Shown one piece after another: positions 11,401 through 18,464 of a DNA stretch of 36,242 bases. The position numbers and the translations under genes are program-made. How positions within the stretch are numbered: position 1 is the stretch's first letter; each line of letters starts with the position of its first letter. Source of the stretch: Bacteroidales bacterium (GTDB lineage Bacteria; Bacteroidota; Bacteroidia; Bacteroidales; P3). The notes beneath the pieces were generated by a model, which was not told the origin of the DNA, searched no databases, and saw only the letters and a list, made by a program, of their open reading frames with translations. Location: the NCBI GenBank assembly GCA_030523765.1, contig JAUNHX010000022.1:1-36242 (forward strand), given 5' to 3'.

Positions 11401-12718
11401 TGCCCGCACTATTGCTGGCTATATGGGTGAGGCTACCATATTGGGAATGGATCCACAATCGCTGTGGACCCCAGGATTGGGATTTGTGATGGGCAGCAAC
11501 GCCGATATCGTAGAGCGACTCCGTGAAAACAACTTGCTGAGTATGGATACCTTGATGAACGATCCTTCGTACGCTACCTTCAATCGAGCTATGACTCTTC
11601 AATCGAAAGTTGAACCGATACGTGATCTAATAATCAATCTATCAATGGAGCAAAGACAATCGGAAAACGAACAGTACTACTATAAGTATCTAAGTTCGAC
11701 CAACAGGGTAGAGGGTCCCCTCTCCTACACGATGAATGGTTCCTATACGGCTACCACTTGGAGTTTCCGTACTGCTTTCACCGATCCAGAGACTCTATAT
11801 CAGGAATTTCTTAATAACCGTATCGTTGTTGCCAACCGTTTGGCTGAAGCCAACCCCAATCCTTATAACCACACGATGATCCAAGATACAATGACGGGCG
11901 AGTGGTTCCCTGCAGGATATAGTGCCAATCAGCCAACTGTTCTTCTTACTGCTTTCTTAGCCACCTATTTGGGCGATGATGTAGCCAAACGCTCCTTCAG
12001 TCCCTTCATGAAAATGCCGCTTCCCAACTGGGGTATCAACTACAATGGTTTATCAAAGATTCCTTACCTACAACGATGGTTCTCGCAGATTGCTATCCAA
12101 CATCGCTACAGCTCTTCCTACACAATTAACAGTTACTACACCGATGCAGCTATTAGCGCTCTAATCAATGATTACGACTACGGAATGGAGTCGGTACTCA
12201 ACGCTACGGGCGATTACATAGCACCTATATCAATGGATGGAGTTGTTTTAACTGAACAGTTCAACCCACTGATCAACCTGACAGTAAATATGGTAAACAA
12301 CTTCCAGTTTAAGATGAATATCCAAAAGAACCGGACGCTGAACCTGAGCTTTGCCAACAATCAATTAACGCAGATTACCCGCGATGCAATAACGCTAGGT
12401 ATTGGCTACATATTCAAGGATGTGGTGGTTCATATCAAAACTGCCGAGAAGACTCACGAGTTGAAGAGCGACTTGAAGATCAGCTTCAATTTGACCTATA
12501 CTGACAACAAGACAATGATACGAAAGATCAATCAAGGAAATGTGGCGGGACAGGTAACCAGCGGCTCGAAGATATGGTTAGGCGACATCAATGCCGATTA
12601 CGATGTTTCGCAACAACTTACCCTCCGTCTATTTATTCAAACCAATATCAACAATCCCTATATTTCGTTCCTTACGGCTACTACAAAAGGTGGTCTAGCT
12701 CTCCGCTTCAAATTCTAA
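5438..12718 (+). CDS. sprA: Type IX secretion system outer-membrane translocon SprA (Sov)
   Basis: At 2426 residues this is in the size range of SprA/Sov, the giant beta-barrel through which type IX cargo crosses the outer membrane. The start is a GTG at 5438; the first in-frame ATG (about codon 48) would remove the signal peptide, which ends near L-L-A|Q at residue 40. The highly conserved SprA segment IDDFEGAES is at about residues 811-819. Long runs of alternating aromatic and polar residues throughout fit a barrel of dozens of strands, and the chain ends in Phe (ALRFKF), as outer-membrane barrels often do. A charged Lys/Arg/Asp-rich stretch at about residues 1915-1960 is probably a periplasmic or extracellular loop. 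It follows ruvA directly. No other core type IX genes (porV, gldKLMN, porU) are in the window. Confidence 0.98.
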   Translation: MTQHCFTYNKPQSSQHPLHLVLAFVLLCFALLAPSLLLAQDPNWKPSNMTVTVEYDAKDNSYVKVTKVGDIVISREYMTFQEYQDYQMGNLMQKYWNDKLKNTTNNANPEGGLLSQIPGYNEISRKIEALTSTRPEISVTPTGSADLSFEMVNNYSADPSRDPSDRSNWTPKFDENIQLGVNAKIGDLFDFDINYNTKATFDFENQIKLKYEGKEDDILQLFDAGDISFPLNSQLIKGSTQLWGFHTKLKFGNLMIDAVASQKETSTENMQVQGGATAQEFEIRADEYEENRHYFIAQYFRDNYNKANETLPVVNSNIKIIRMEVWRTNVGAAVTNNRNLLALTDLGEANPQSVYVTGQGVGNTTTVKPANNVNNLIMSGAGGSAVVNTSAIRSIDNVTSYMQGKGLTSGVDYEKIESARLLNSSEYTYNSRLGFISLSQPLNSDQILAVAFQYQVVGDTTVYQVGELTSDGVNDPNTLVVKLLKSSNNSPRNALWKLMMKNVYFLKSSQLTQDNFRLNVLYESPESGVGIGYFTEGPKEGTPLVEVFGLDRMDASQNYYTPDGVFDWMDSAAYKGGTIQASSGRIFFPYIEPFGKDLREMLGPEYADSYCFDSLYTMTQTLAQQYADKNKFYLEGYYMSSVSGEISLGYSVSPGSVTVTAGGMPLIENVDYTVDYTMGTVRIINESLLSSNTPISVSSENNSFSMTTKTMLGLHLDYEIDPNFHIGGTFMNLREKPMTTKNNFGEEPTSNSIWGVDLNYKHDVPFITKVVDMLPMISTKEPSSLSLQAEFAQFIPNMANTGSEDGKSSYIDDFEGAESSIDLKLPSAWHLASTPQDYKSAMPLFPETAPGTGLQYGMNRALISWYNIADIFYGTSGLSGVKPPENITVADRSKPYVRRISQKEVFPNKDVALGKENHINELNLAFFPNERGPYNFDVSADAYSHGIDAEGHLLDPQTRWGGIMRQLDYTDFETQNIETIEFWVMDPFMNPETGEHDDNLPGGKFYINLGDISEDILRDSRKNFEQGLPTGTSADDFARFPVDTTIWGRVPRNQSVVNAYSEAEETRKYQDVGYDGLGSHYVEDEQSFYADYLNSIAAAHGVGSAAYALALADPSSDDYHYYLGTDYDANDLKILERYKYFTHPEGNNRASVDNTESYPTTGSIYPNVEDINRDNTLSENEAYYEYVIDLQPDQMQIGKNYIVDMREANDVSLPDGTIAPIVRWYQFSIPIREPDRKVGDISGYQSIRFIRMFLRDFQQPVVLRFATLELVYGTWRKYSEDLHQPGDYATGTEDNTSFTLGTVNIQENGSRVPVPYNLPPGIEREQWYNASSSYTRLNEQALSFDITNLNSGDARAVYRNSQYDMRYYGKLKMFVHAEQKNATDNLQDDDLTLFVRLGSDFTSNYYEYEVPLKLTPWGTTSDDRYAIWPEENNVEIDLDKLVDIKTHRNKLIREGNLEYSSTMLYSEMASDGHRYTVLGTPNLGKVKVIMIGVRNLKKESLYDGNDMQPKNAIVWVNELRLSDYSQRGGWSAMALARTNLADLGNVSLYTSYTTSGFGNLEDRLTTLELINQFNMQTTMQLELGKFFPEDWGVHIPFYLDRNRSIGSPQYNPLDPDVDLKTDLATYQTMAERDSVKQMTQQRRTTTNLTLTNMRKERTGKSALNPHFYDIENFSFSYAYAGEKNSDEDLEYHNVAQHRGGLNYSFAITQPKQLKPFDKKKAFQNKNLKIIKDFNVYTQPKSLSFSTEVYRDVESTLLRNKSAALVIMNPTYYKQFTWRRNYGFAYDLSRSIHFTFDALANARIDEPPGLVETRTGMDSIWSSILNGGTMENYTHNIGATWDVPINKLPYMEFLRIPLSYRAQYNYLGTSMALASQGARIQNSTTFNGGINGDFTKLYNKVPLLKKANARKPMKRPDQRNDSKLKDKDRNKIDEKRGLEKDPLRTAEDARIADSIRKAEMKEKLVELGYFGLRIVTAVKDINAQFNQSTARTIAGYMGEATILGMDPQSLWTPGLGFVMGSNADIVERLRENNLLSMDTLMNDPSYATFNRAMTLQSKVEPIRDLIINLSMEQRQSENEQYYYKYLSSTNRVEGPLSYTMNGSYTATTWSFRTAFTDPETLYQEFLNNRIVVANRLAEANPNPYNHTMIQDTMTGEWFPAGYSANQPTVLLTAFLATYLGDDVAKRSFSPFMKMPLPNWGINYNGLSKIPYLQRWFSQIAIQHRYSSSYTINSYYTDAAISALINDYDYGMESVLNATGDYIAPISMDGVVLTEQFNPLINLTVNMVNNFQFKMNIQKNRTLNLSFANNQLTQITRDAITLGIGYIFKDVVVHIKTAEKTHELKSDLKISFNLTYTDNKTMIRKINQGNVAGQVTSGSKIWLGDINADYDVSQQLTLRLFIQTNINNPYISFLTATTKGGLALRFKF

Positions 12719-12774
12719 CAAAGAGAACTCCAAGCCATGATATCTGCTTGAGTGAACACTATTTACAAAAAAAT

Positions 12775-12805
12775 TTTGTTATTCCACACAACTTGTGTAT
12801 CTTTG
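12775..12805 (+). promoter_or_regulatory. Bacteroidota-type sigma promoter for the type IX cargo gene
   Basis: TTTG at 12775-12778 and TATCTTTG at 12798-12805 match the Bacteroidota -33 and -7 elements exactly, with 19 nt between them. Transcription would start near 12812, giving a leader of about 37 nt before ATG 12849. Confidence 0.85.
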
Positions 12806-12848
12806 CAGTTTAAAAAACAATTGTAAAGAACAATTAAGTACCATAAAA

Positions 12849-14720
12849 ATGAGAAAGATAGTACTATTTATTGTTGCGCTTACTTCTGTACTGACTCTAC
12901 GAAGCCAATCGCTGCTTGTTGAGGATTTTTCGAACGGAATCCCCTCCGATTGGACGATGTTTAACGACGAGAATATCTCTTATAATACCTCCTATCGAAA
13001 TGCATGGGTATTGAACACTCAAAGGGGTAATAATGCTCCCTGTGTGGCTAGTACTTCGTGGTTCAGTTCAGTGTCGCAAGCCGACCGTTGGCTTATTACT
13101 CCTGCGCTGACTATTCCTACGGCCAATTACAAGTTGGTGTTTGAAGCTGCTGCTTTGGAGGATGCCTATCCCGATGGCTTTGAGATTAGGATATCCACTA
13201 ATGGTGATTCGCTTCGTAGCAACTTTGAAGATTCGGCTGTTCTTTCTGTAGCTCGCTGCTCATCGTCGTGGACTGAATATATGGTGGATCTTTCCTCTTA
13301 TGTGGGACAGACAATCCATATTGCGTTCATCCAAAATTCACTCGATATGAACTTGCTGATGCTGGACAATATCTATGTAGGCATCCCTGCTCAAAACGCT
13401 ATTGCTTTACGTCAACTCTATATTCCTAGCAGTGCCAAGATAGATACGCCTGTAGAAATAAGAGGTATGATAGTGAATCGTGGTACTGCAAATCTAACAG
13501 GATTCAATGTACAATATACGGTGAACGGTATCCTGCAAGGTGACATCCATGTAGGTAATATCAATATTCCTCACGGTGGTTCCTACACCTTTACCTGTTC
13601 GCCCAATTTCATTGCGGCTTATATGAACAAATACCATATTACGGTGACAGCCTATTATCCCAACGGAGTAGATGATGACCCAAGCGACAACTCGCTGGCT
13701 ACCGATATTGTGGTATTTGATAGCGCTTTGCTAGTCAATCGAACTAATCTAGTAGAACTGATGCTCCTCGATTCGTGTGGCATCTGCCCCACTGCTTGGC
13801 AACAGGCCGAAATGGCTACTACGATGGCCAACGGAAACTACATTATGATGGCTTATCACGGTGGTAGTGGAAGCGATGCGTTGACCAACGAGAGCAGTAG
13901 GATACTGGATAGTTTATACAATAGTGACAATCATTTTGTGCCAGCCATTGCTTACAACCGCGCCCGTCTCTCGACCAATTTCCCTGGCCCGCTGATGGGT
14001 ATCAGTTCAACCGTTGACCAAATTGGCGAGCTAATGAATAGGGCTAACGCGCTTCCCAATTTTGTTTATATGCAATGGGACAATACCGAATATGACGAAA
14101 CAAGCCGTACGTTTACTGGTAGCCTCTCAGGTCATTTCACCTATCAGGCTCCCTATGCCAACCCAAAATTGGATATCTATTTGGTGGAGGACAGCGTGCT
14201 GATGCCGCAGGCTACTTCTAGCGGATGGAACAGGGAGTACCGTCACGCACAAATAGTGCGCGGTATTGTTGCCTCCTATCCCTTCCCCAACGCCGATTCG
14301 ACACACACCTTCAACTATAATATCAACTATCAGCTGCCTGAGAGCAACCGTGCTTGGCGCTGCCGACTGGTAGCTGTGATGGCCAACAACGATCCTGCCG
14401 ATGCCAACAACAATGAGGTATCTACTGCTGTAGTTACCGATCGTTTCCCCGCATCCTATATCGGTATCGACCAAGTAGGCGTTGGTACAACTATCGATCT
14501 CTACCCCAATCCCGCTTCCCAAATAACGAATATTGAGGCTAATAGCCCTATCCATCACTTGGTGGTGCTTAACGCTCGTGGTCAGCAGGTATTCAGCACA
14601 CACTACATTGAGGGAAACAACTACCAGTTGGATGTGAGCCACTATCCACAAGGACTCTATCTACTGCGAGTGGAGACTGCCACTGGTGTTTCTCTCCAGA
14701 AATTGACGGTGGTAAGATAA
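12849..14720 (+). CDS. Secreted type IX cargo: choice-of-anchor J plus thioredoxin/Omp28-like segment plus C-terminal sorting domain
   Basis: The 623-residue product starts with a signal peptide (MRKIVLFIVALTSVLTLRSQ). ATG 12849 is chosen because it lies downstream of a strong promoter and begins the signal peptide. Domains in order: a cleaved-adhesin/choice-of-anchor J beta sandwich (about 21-185, LLVEDFSNGIPSDWTMFN to LMLDNIYVG); an Ig/CARDB-like module (about 187-290); an Omp28-like thioredoxin-fold segment (about 295-420) whose LLDSCGICP places two Cys in a C-x2-C arrangement near residue 310; a further beta domain; and a type A C-terminal sorting domain from about 549 (DLYPNPASQ ... GLYLLRVET ... 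LQKLTVVR). It should be exported by Sec, passed through SprA and anchored or released at the surface. It lies directly downstream of sprA but has its own promoter. Confidence 0.88.
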   Translation: MRKIVLFIVALTSVLTLRSQSLLVEDFSNGIPSDWTMFNDENISYNTSYRNAWVLNTQRGNNAPCVASTSWFSSVSQADRWLITPALTIPTANYKLVFEAAALEDAYPDGFEIRISTNGDSLRSNFEDSAVLSVARCSSSWTEYMVDLSSYVGQTIHIAFIQNSLDMNLLMLDNIYVGIPAQNAIALRQLYIPSSAKIDTPVEIRGMIVNRGTANLTGFNVQYTVNGILQGDIHVGNINIPHGGSYTFTCSPNFIAAYMNKYHITVTAYYPNGVDDDPSDNSLATDIVVFDSALLVNRTNLVELMLLDSCGICPTAWQQAEMATTMANGNYIMMAYHGGSGSDALTNESSRILDSLYNSDNHFVPAIAYNRARLSTNFPGPLMGISSTVDQIGELMNRANALPNFVYMQWDNTEYDETSRTFTGSLSGHFTYQAPYANPKLDIYLVEDSVLMPQATSSGWNREYRHAQIVRGIVASYPFPNADSTHTFNYNINYQLPESNRAWRCRLVAVMANNDPADANNNEVSTAVVTDRFPASYIGIDQVGVGTTIDLYPNPASQITNIEANSPIHHLVVLNARGQQVFSTHYIEGNNYQLDVSHYPQGLYLLRVETATGVSLQKLTVVR

Positions 14721-14758
14721 TAAAAAACGAAAAACATCGTTATCATTTCAATCAATAG

Positions 14759-14777
14759 TGAAATAATTACTATTTCA
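14759..14777. promoter_or_regulatory. Inverted repeat upstream of the small exported protein
   Basis: TGAAATA (14759-14765) and TATTTCA (14771-14777) are perfect inverted 7-mers separated by 5 nt, ending 27 nt before ATG 14805. The dyad could be an operator or a leader stem. No TAnnTTTG promoter is evident beside it. Confidence 0.4.
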
Positions 14778-14804
14778 ACGCTTAAAAGCAAAACAATAAG
14801 AACA

Positions 14805-15401
14805 ATGAAGAAATTCGTCTTGATATTTACACTGATGGTCACAGCCATCTTAGGTAATGCACAACAGGTGAGCTCGCGCGCTAAAGCTATGCGTATGATG
14901 AGTTATGCTCGACCTGAGTATATGGTAAAAGACGTGAAGGTATATACTGATACGATGACTATCTTCACTTTGTCGGATCAGGTAATCTACCCTATCGGCA
15001 AATGGGAAACAGTAGAGCAGTTCATCACTTCATCGCAACTGCAGTGGTATCGCGAAGTAGGATACAAGCGCTATTTCGATTCGATGGAGGTATCGGTAAA
15101 CACTATACGCCGTTTGGACGATAGTTATATAGATATGTATCGTTCTATATTTACTGGACGAGTGGAGATGCTTGACGGAAAGATCACCGACCCTGAAGTG
15201 GTGTTAGCCAACGGGATACATCCCGGAGTAACGAAAGAGGAGGTGTTTGGTGTCTTTTTTCGCAAGTTCCCTAAGTCTTATATCGAAGATATAGCCGTTT
15301 TGAAAGTTATTAGTGGTGCTGGCGAAGTGGGACAGATTTATACCTTCAAGGGTCGCAAACTGCGCCATATTGGTATCATATCGAAGTATAAGTACTACTA
15401 G
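14805..15401 (+). CDS. Small exported protein of unknown function
   Basis: The 198-residue product begins with a typical signal peptide (MKKFVLIFTLMVTAILGNA, cleavage probably before QQ). I do not recognise the mature part. It is basic and rich in Tyr, Met and Arg, with no Cys and no predicted membrane segment; the C-terminal 60 residues (GIHPGVTKEEVFGVFFRKFP...IYTFKGRKLRHIGIISKYKYY) look like a small alpha/beta domain with a beta-strand end. It could be periplasmic or anchored at the outer membrane. It lies 84 nt after the cargo gene and is followed by a hairpin terminator, so it may share the cargo transcript. Confidence 0.75.
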   Translation: MKKFVLIFTLMVTAILGNAQQVSSRAKAMRMMSYARPEYMVKDVKVYTDTMTIFTLSDQVIYPIGKWETVEQFITSSQLQWYREVGYKRYFDSMEVSVNTIRRLDDSYIDMYRSIFTGRVEMLDGKITDPEVVLANGIHPGVTKEEVFGVFFRKFPKSYIEDIAVLKVISGAGEVGQIYTFKGRKLRHIGIISKYKYY

Positions 15402-15446
15402 GAGTGTTGCGTTAAACAACCCCTTCCCCCACAAAAGAAACGAAGA

Positions 15447-15485
15447 ACAAAGTTCGCCTTGCGGACTTTGTTGTTCTGTTTTAAC
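15447..15485 (+). terminator. Intrinsic terminator after the 14805-15401 gene
   Basis: A 10-bp stem (15447-15456 with 15462-15471, one G-T wobble) with a 5-nt loop is followed by a T-rich tract. It closes the cargo/small-protein unit before nadD. Confidence 0.7.
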
Positions 15486-15554
15486 AACACTAGTATCAGA
15501 ATAAACAAGATTTATTAACCAAACTAGATAAAGAAAACACACTTCTCGCAATTA

Positions 15555-16136
15555 ATGAAACATGTTGGACTATATTTCGGGTCGTTCAATCCCATCCACG
15601 TGGGACATCTGATTATTGCTAACGCGATGTTGGAGAATAGCGATTTAGACGAAGTGTGGTTTGTAGTTTCCCCTCAGAATCCATTCAAAGAACAGAAGGA
15701 GTTATTGGCCGACTATCATAGGATGGCGATGGTGCGGAGAGCTATCGATGATAACTACCGACTGAAGGCTTGCGATGTAGAAATGCATCTGCCTATCCCC
15801 TCCTATACGGTAGTGACCCTTGCCCAACTAGGGGAACTCTATCCCAACTATCGGTTCTGTTTGCTGATGGGGAGCGACAATTTAGATCATTTTGATCGTT
15901 GGCGCAACTATCAGTATATTCTAGATAACTACCAAATAAAGGTTTATCCTCGTCCTGGACACCTCGATAGTCCTTTCCTCCAACACCCCAATGTAACACT
16001 AGTGCAATGTCCACTGATGGAAATCTCTTCGAGCTATATCCGGAAGCAGATTGCTTTGGGCCATTCAGTACAGTATCTGCTGAGTGACCCAGTGTGGAAT
16101 TACCTTACCGAAATGCATTTCTACGAAAAGAAATAA
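15555..16136 (+). CDS. nadD: Nicotinate-nucleotide adenylyltransferase
   Basis: This 193-residue cytoplasmic enzyme makes deamido-NAD+ from nicotinate mononucleotide and ATP. The nucleotidyltransferase signature GSFNPIHVGH is at residues 9-18, with the two His that bind the ATP phosphates. The second motif, ISSSYIR at about 157-163, corresponds to the usual ISSTxIR. Length is normal for NadD. The CLC gene starts 4 nt after its stop, so the two are very likely cotranscribed. I did not find a clear promoter in the 70 nt between the upstream terminator and the ATG. Confidence 0.97.
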   Translation: MKHVGLYFGSFNPIHVGHLIIANAMLENSDLDEVWFVVSPQNPFKEQKELLADYHRMAMVRRAIDDNYRLKACDVEMHLPIPSYTVVTLAQLGELYPNYRFCLLMGSDNLDHFDRWRNYQYILDNYQIKVYPRPGHLDSPFLQHPNVTLVQCPLMEISSSYIRKQIALGHSVQYLLSDPVWNYLTEMHFYEKK

Positions 16137-16140
16137 GATC

Positions 16141-17946
16141 ATGAAGAGCATCCGACCACTACTCAGCCAAATGTATAAGAGTTTCATGGTATGGCGTATC
16201 AAACACCTTACCGATCAAACTTTCGTTATTTTGCTTAGCATACTGGTAGGATTGTGCTCGGGACTGGCGGCTGTAGTGCTCAAGACCCTCGTGCATGTGA
16301 TCAATGCTTTTCTTCTTCGGTTCAATGTGCTTACTTTTGTGGGGGGCAACGGATTGATGCTGATCTATCCTCTAATCGGTATACTGCTAACAATCTTTTT
16401 TGTCCGCATTGTGGTACGGGGCGAGATTGGTCACGGCATTCCCTCTGTGCTGCTTGCTATATCACGCCATCAGGGAAAACTACCACCCAAGAATATGTGG
16501 ACCTCTTTAGTAGCTTCCACCCTAACGGTTGCTTTTGGTGGCAGCGTTGGATTGGAGGCCCCTATCGCATCGACTGGTAGTGCTATAGGTAGTAATATCG
16601 GTCGCTTTTTCCGTTTAGGTTCTCAGCATGTAAAGCTGTTGCTTGGGTGTGGTGCTGCTGGTGCTATTGCTGGTATCTTCAAAGCCCCTATTGCTGGCAT
16701 CTGGTTTGTCGTAGAGGTACTGATGTTCGATCTAACAATGACAGCGGCCATACCGCTACTCCTCTCGGCACTAAGTGCTGCAACCATCACCTATTTCTTG
16801 ATGGGAACCAATGTACAGTTTGCCTTTACTGTGGCCGAAGAATTTGCTCTAAATCAGATACCTTATTATATTATTCTCGGTGTGGTATGCGCTTTCAGTA
16901 GTATCTATTTTCTCCGTTCTACAGCTCGAGTTGAAGGTTGGTTTAAGAAAATATCGAAACCCACACTTAGAGCTATCATAGGCGGATTAGCACTGGGTGT
17001 GATGATATTCCTCTTTCCTCCCCTCTTTGGTGAAGGATACGGTACCCTCACTTCGCTGCTGCACGGTGATAGTCAAGTACTATTCCGCAATAGTATTTTC
17101 GCCACTTGGAGCGATAGCACTTGGGCCGCAATAATATTGCTATTTGTATTGGTACCCATGAAGTGTATTGCTACAGCTACCACCATTGGTAGTGGTGGAG
17201 TGGGAGGAACCTTTGGTCCGTCACTCATATTGGGCGGTCTTACTGGTTATTTTGTAGCCCTCTTGCTCAACCAACTGGGATTGCCCATTCAGAGTACCTC
17301 TAACTTTGCACTTGTAGGAATGGCGGCTGTGATGACTGGCGTAATGCATGCTCCCTTTATGGCCACTTTCCTCATAGCTGAGATTACGGGAGGATATGCA
17401 TTGTTGGTACCATTGTTGATTGCATCGGCTGTGACCTATATAGGGGTGAGTCCTTTCGAGCGGCACTCAATCTATGCTCGCAATCTAGCCAAGCAAGGTA
17501 ATTTGATGACCCACGATAAAGACAGTAGCGCTATCCAACTGATGAATATGCGCAGACTAATCGAAACCAACTTCTTTATTGTCCGTCAAGGGGATCATCT
17601 ACGCGATTTGGTGGAGGCTATACAGAACTCGCGTCGTAATCTTTTCCCAGTACTTACCGATGATGATCATTTTGTAGGGGTGATTCTGCTGGATGATGTT
17701 CGTAAGGTGATGTTCCGTCCCGAGCTATACGACAAGATTGTGGTAGACGATCTGCTTCATCCCGTAAGTGATAGCGATATTGTCTGTATTACCGATCCTC
17801 CACAGTCGGTGATCGATAAGTTCCGTCTCACAGTTAGTTACAATATTATTGTGCTCGACGAAGAGAACCGATATCTCGGTGTGCTTTCGCGAGCCAATGT
17901 CTTCTCGGCCTACCGAAAATTCGTTTCAGAGGTTAGCGAGGAATAA
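16141..17946 (+). CDS. CLC-family chloride channel/transporter with two C-terminal CBS domains
   Basis: The 601-residue protein starts at ATG 16141, 4 nt after nadD; an upstream in-frame ATG (16084) inside nadD would add a polar extension. Residues about 25-440 are the CLC membrane domain, with GHGIP (97-101), GSVGLEAP (134-141, containing the gating glutamate as Glu139), FKAPIAG (180-186) and GGVGGTFGPSLILGG (352-366). Residues about 455-520 and 535-595 are two CBS domains that usually bind adenosine nucleotides. The position of the internal proton glutamate (E203 of the E. coli exchanger) aligns with Val193 in FVVEVL, as in animal CLC channels, and the central Ser aligns with His98. It could therefore be a channel or an uncoupled carrier rather than a 2:1 Cl-/H+ antiporter. 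Confidence 0.93.
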   Translation: MKSIRPLLSQMYKSFMVWRIKHLTDQTFVILLSILVGLCSGLAAVVLKTLVHVINAFLLRFNVLTFVGGNGLMLIYPLIGILLTIFFVRIVVRGEIGHGIPSVLLAISRHQGKLPPKNMWTSLVASTLTVAFGGSVGLEAPIASTGSAIGSNIGRFFRLGSQHVKLLLGCGAAGAIAGIFKAPIAGIWFVVEVLMFDLTMTAAIPLLLSALSAATITYFLMGTNVQFAFTVAEEFALNQIPYYIILGVVCAFSSIYFLRSTARVEGWFKKISKPTLRAIIGGLALGVMIFLFPPLFGEGYGTLTSLLHGDSQVLFRNSIFATWSDSTWAAIILLFVLVPMKCIATATTIGSGGVGGTFGPSLILGGLTGYFVALLLNQLGLPIQSTSNFALVGMAAVMTGVMHAPFMATFLIAEITGGYALLVPLLIASAVTYIGVSPFERHSIYARNLAKQGNLMTHDKDSSAIQLMNMRRLIETNFFIVRQGDHLRDLVEAIQNSRRNLFPVLTDDDHFVGVILLDDVRKVMFRPELYDKIVVDDLLHPVSDSDIVCITDPPQSVIDKFRLTVSYNIIVLDEENRYLGVLSRANVFSAYRKFVSEVSEE

Positions 17947-17958
17947 TTGATTATTTAG

Positions 17959-18333
17959 TTAGAAATCGAGTTTCCAAACTCCATCAACCATCACGGCATT
18001 ATACCGTTCATCGGATGTTGCAGCTTGTCCATTGAAGATTGATGTCATCGTTGTTGTAACATCGATGGTAGCCCGATTGCCCTCGGGTTCGATAGAGAAT
18101 CCGTTGATCTTATAGTCGGTTACGCAGAGTTTCATCTGTTCGTAGTTGGCCACCACAGCTTGACGCTCTTCTTCACTTCCTGTAGTACAGGAATAGGCTT
18201 TATCATAATCGCCCGTACCCAAAGCCTCTAAGAAAGCGGTTGCTACACCTTCTGGGCTGTTACTTTTGTTGTTGCAAGCGGCCATAAGGAAAAGCATAGC
18301 CACACTGACGAGTAATACTTTGAATCTTTTCAT
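17959..18333 (-). CDS. Small lipoprotein, DUF4878-like (NTF2-like fold)
   Basis: The 124-residue product has a lipoprotein signal peptide (MKRFKVLLVSVAMLFLMAAC, lipobox L-M-A-A-C, Cys20). The mature part (SPEGVATAFLEALGTGDYDKAYSCT...GVWKLDF) has the pattern of DUF4878/NTF2-like lipoproteins: a helix with A-x3-F-x2-A, a G-D-Y/F-D-K-A turn, and a C-terminal strand pair ending V-D-G-V-W-K. These small cone-shaped domains are common in Bacteroidota; function unknown. It is convergent with the CLC gene, with only 12 nt between their stops. A hairpin lies between it and gatD, so it is probably a separate unit. Confidence 0.85.
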   Translation of the reverse strand: MKRFKVLLVSVAMLFLMAACNNKSNSPEGVATAFLEALGTGDYDKAYSCTTGSEEERQAVVANYEQMKLCVTDYKINGFSIEPEGNRATIDVTTTMTSIFNGQAATSDERYNAVMVDGVWKLDF

Positions 18334-18359
18334 TATCTTATTCTTTACATTGTTCCTAG

Positions 18360-18415
18360 AGAAGAAAAGATAGGTTGTTCGCCTTGATCAGAGAGATGAA
18401 GTAGAGCAACCTATC
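18360..18415 (-). terminator. Long-looped hairpin after gatD, probable terminator
   Basis: On the minus strand, GATAGGTTGCTC (18415-18404) pairs with GAACAACCTATC (18380-18369) over 12 bp with one wobble. A 23-nt loop separates the arms and a T-rich tract (TTTTCTTC) follows. The position 50 nt past the gatD stop fits transcription termination of gatED. The large loop is unusual and could hold a structured RNA. Confidence 0.6.
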
Positions 18416-18464
18416 GATCTTAAATATTTATATGATGATCCACTGAACTTATTGATAATCAATA

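Noticed and set aside
14127..14651. Long minus-strand frame (174 codons) inside the type IX cargo gene
   Set aside because: Antisense shadow of a well-supported coding region, with no independent motif or promoter.
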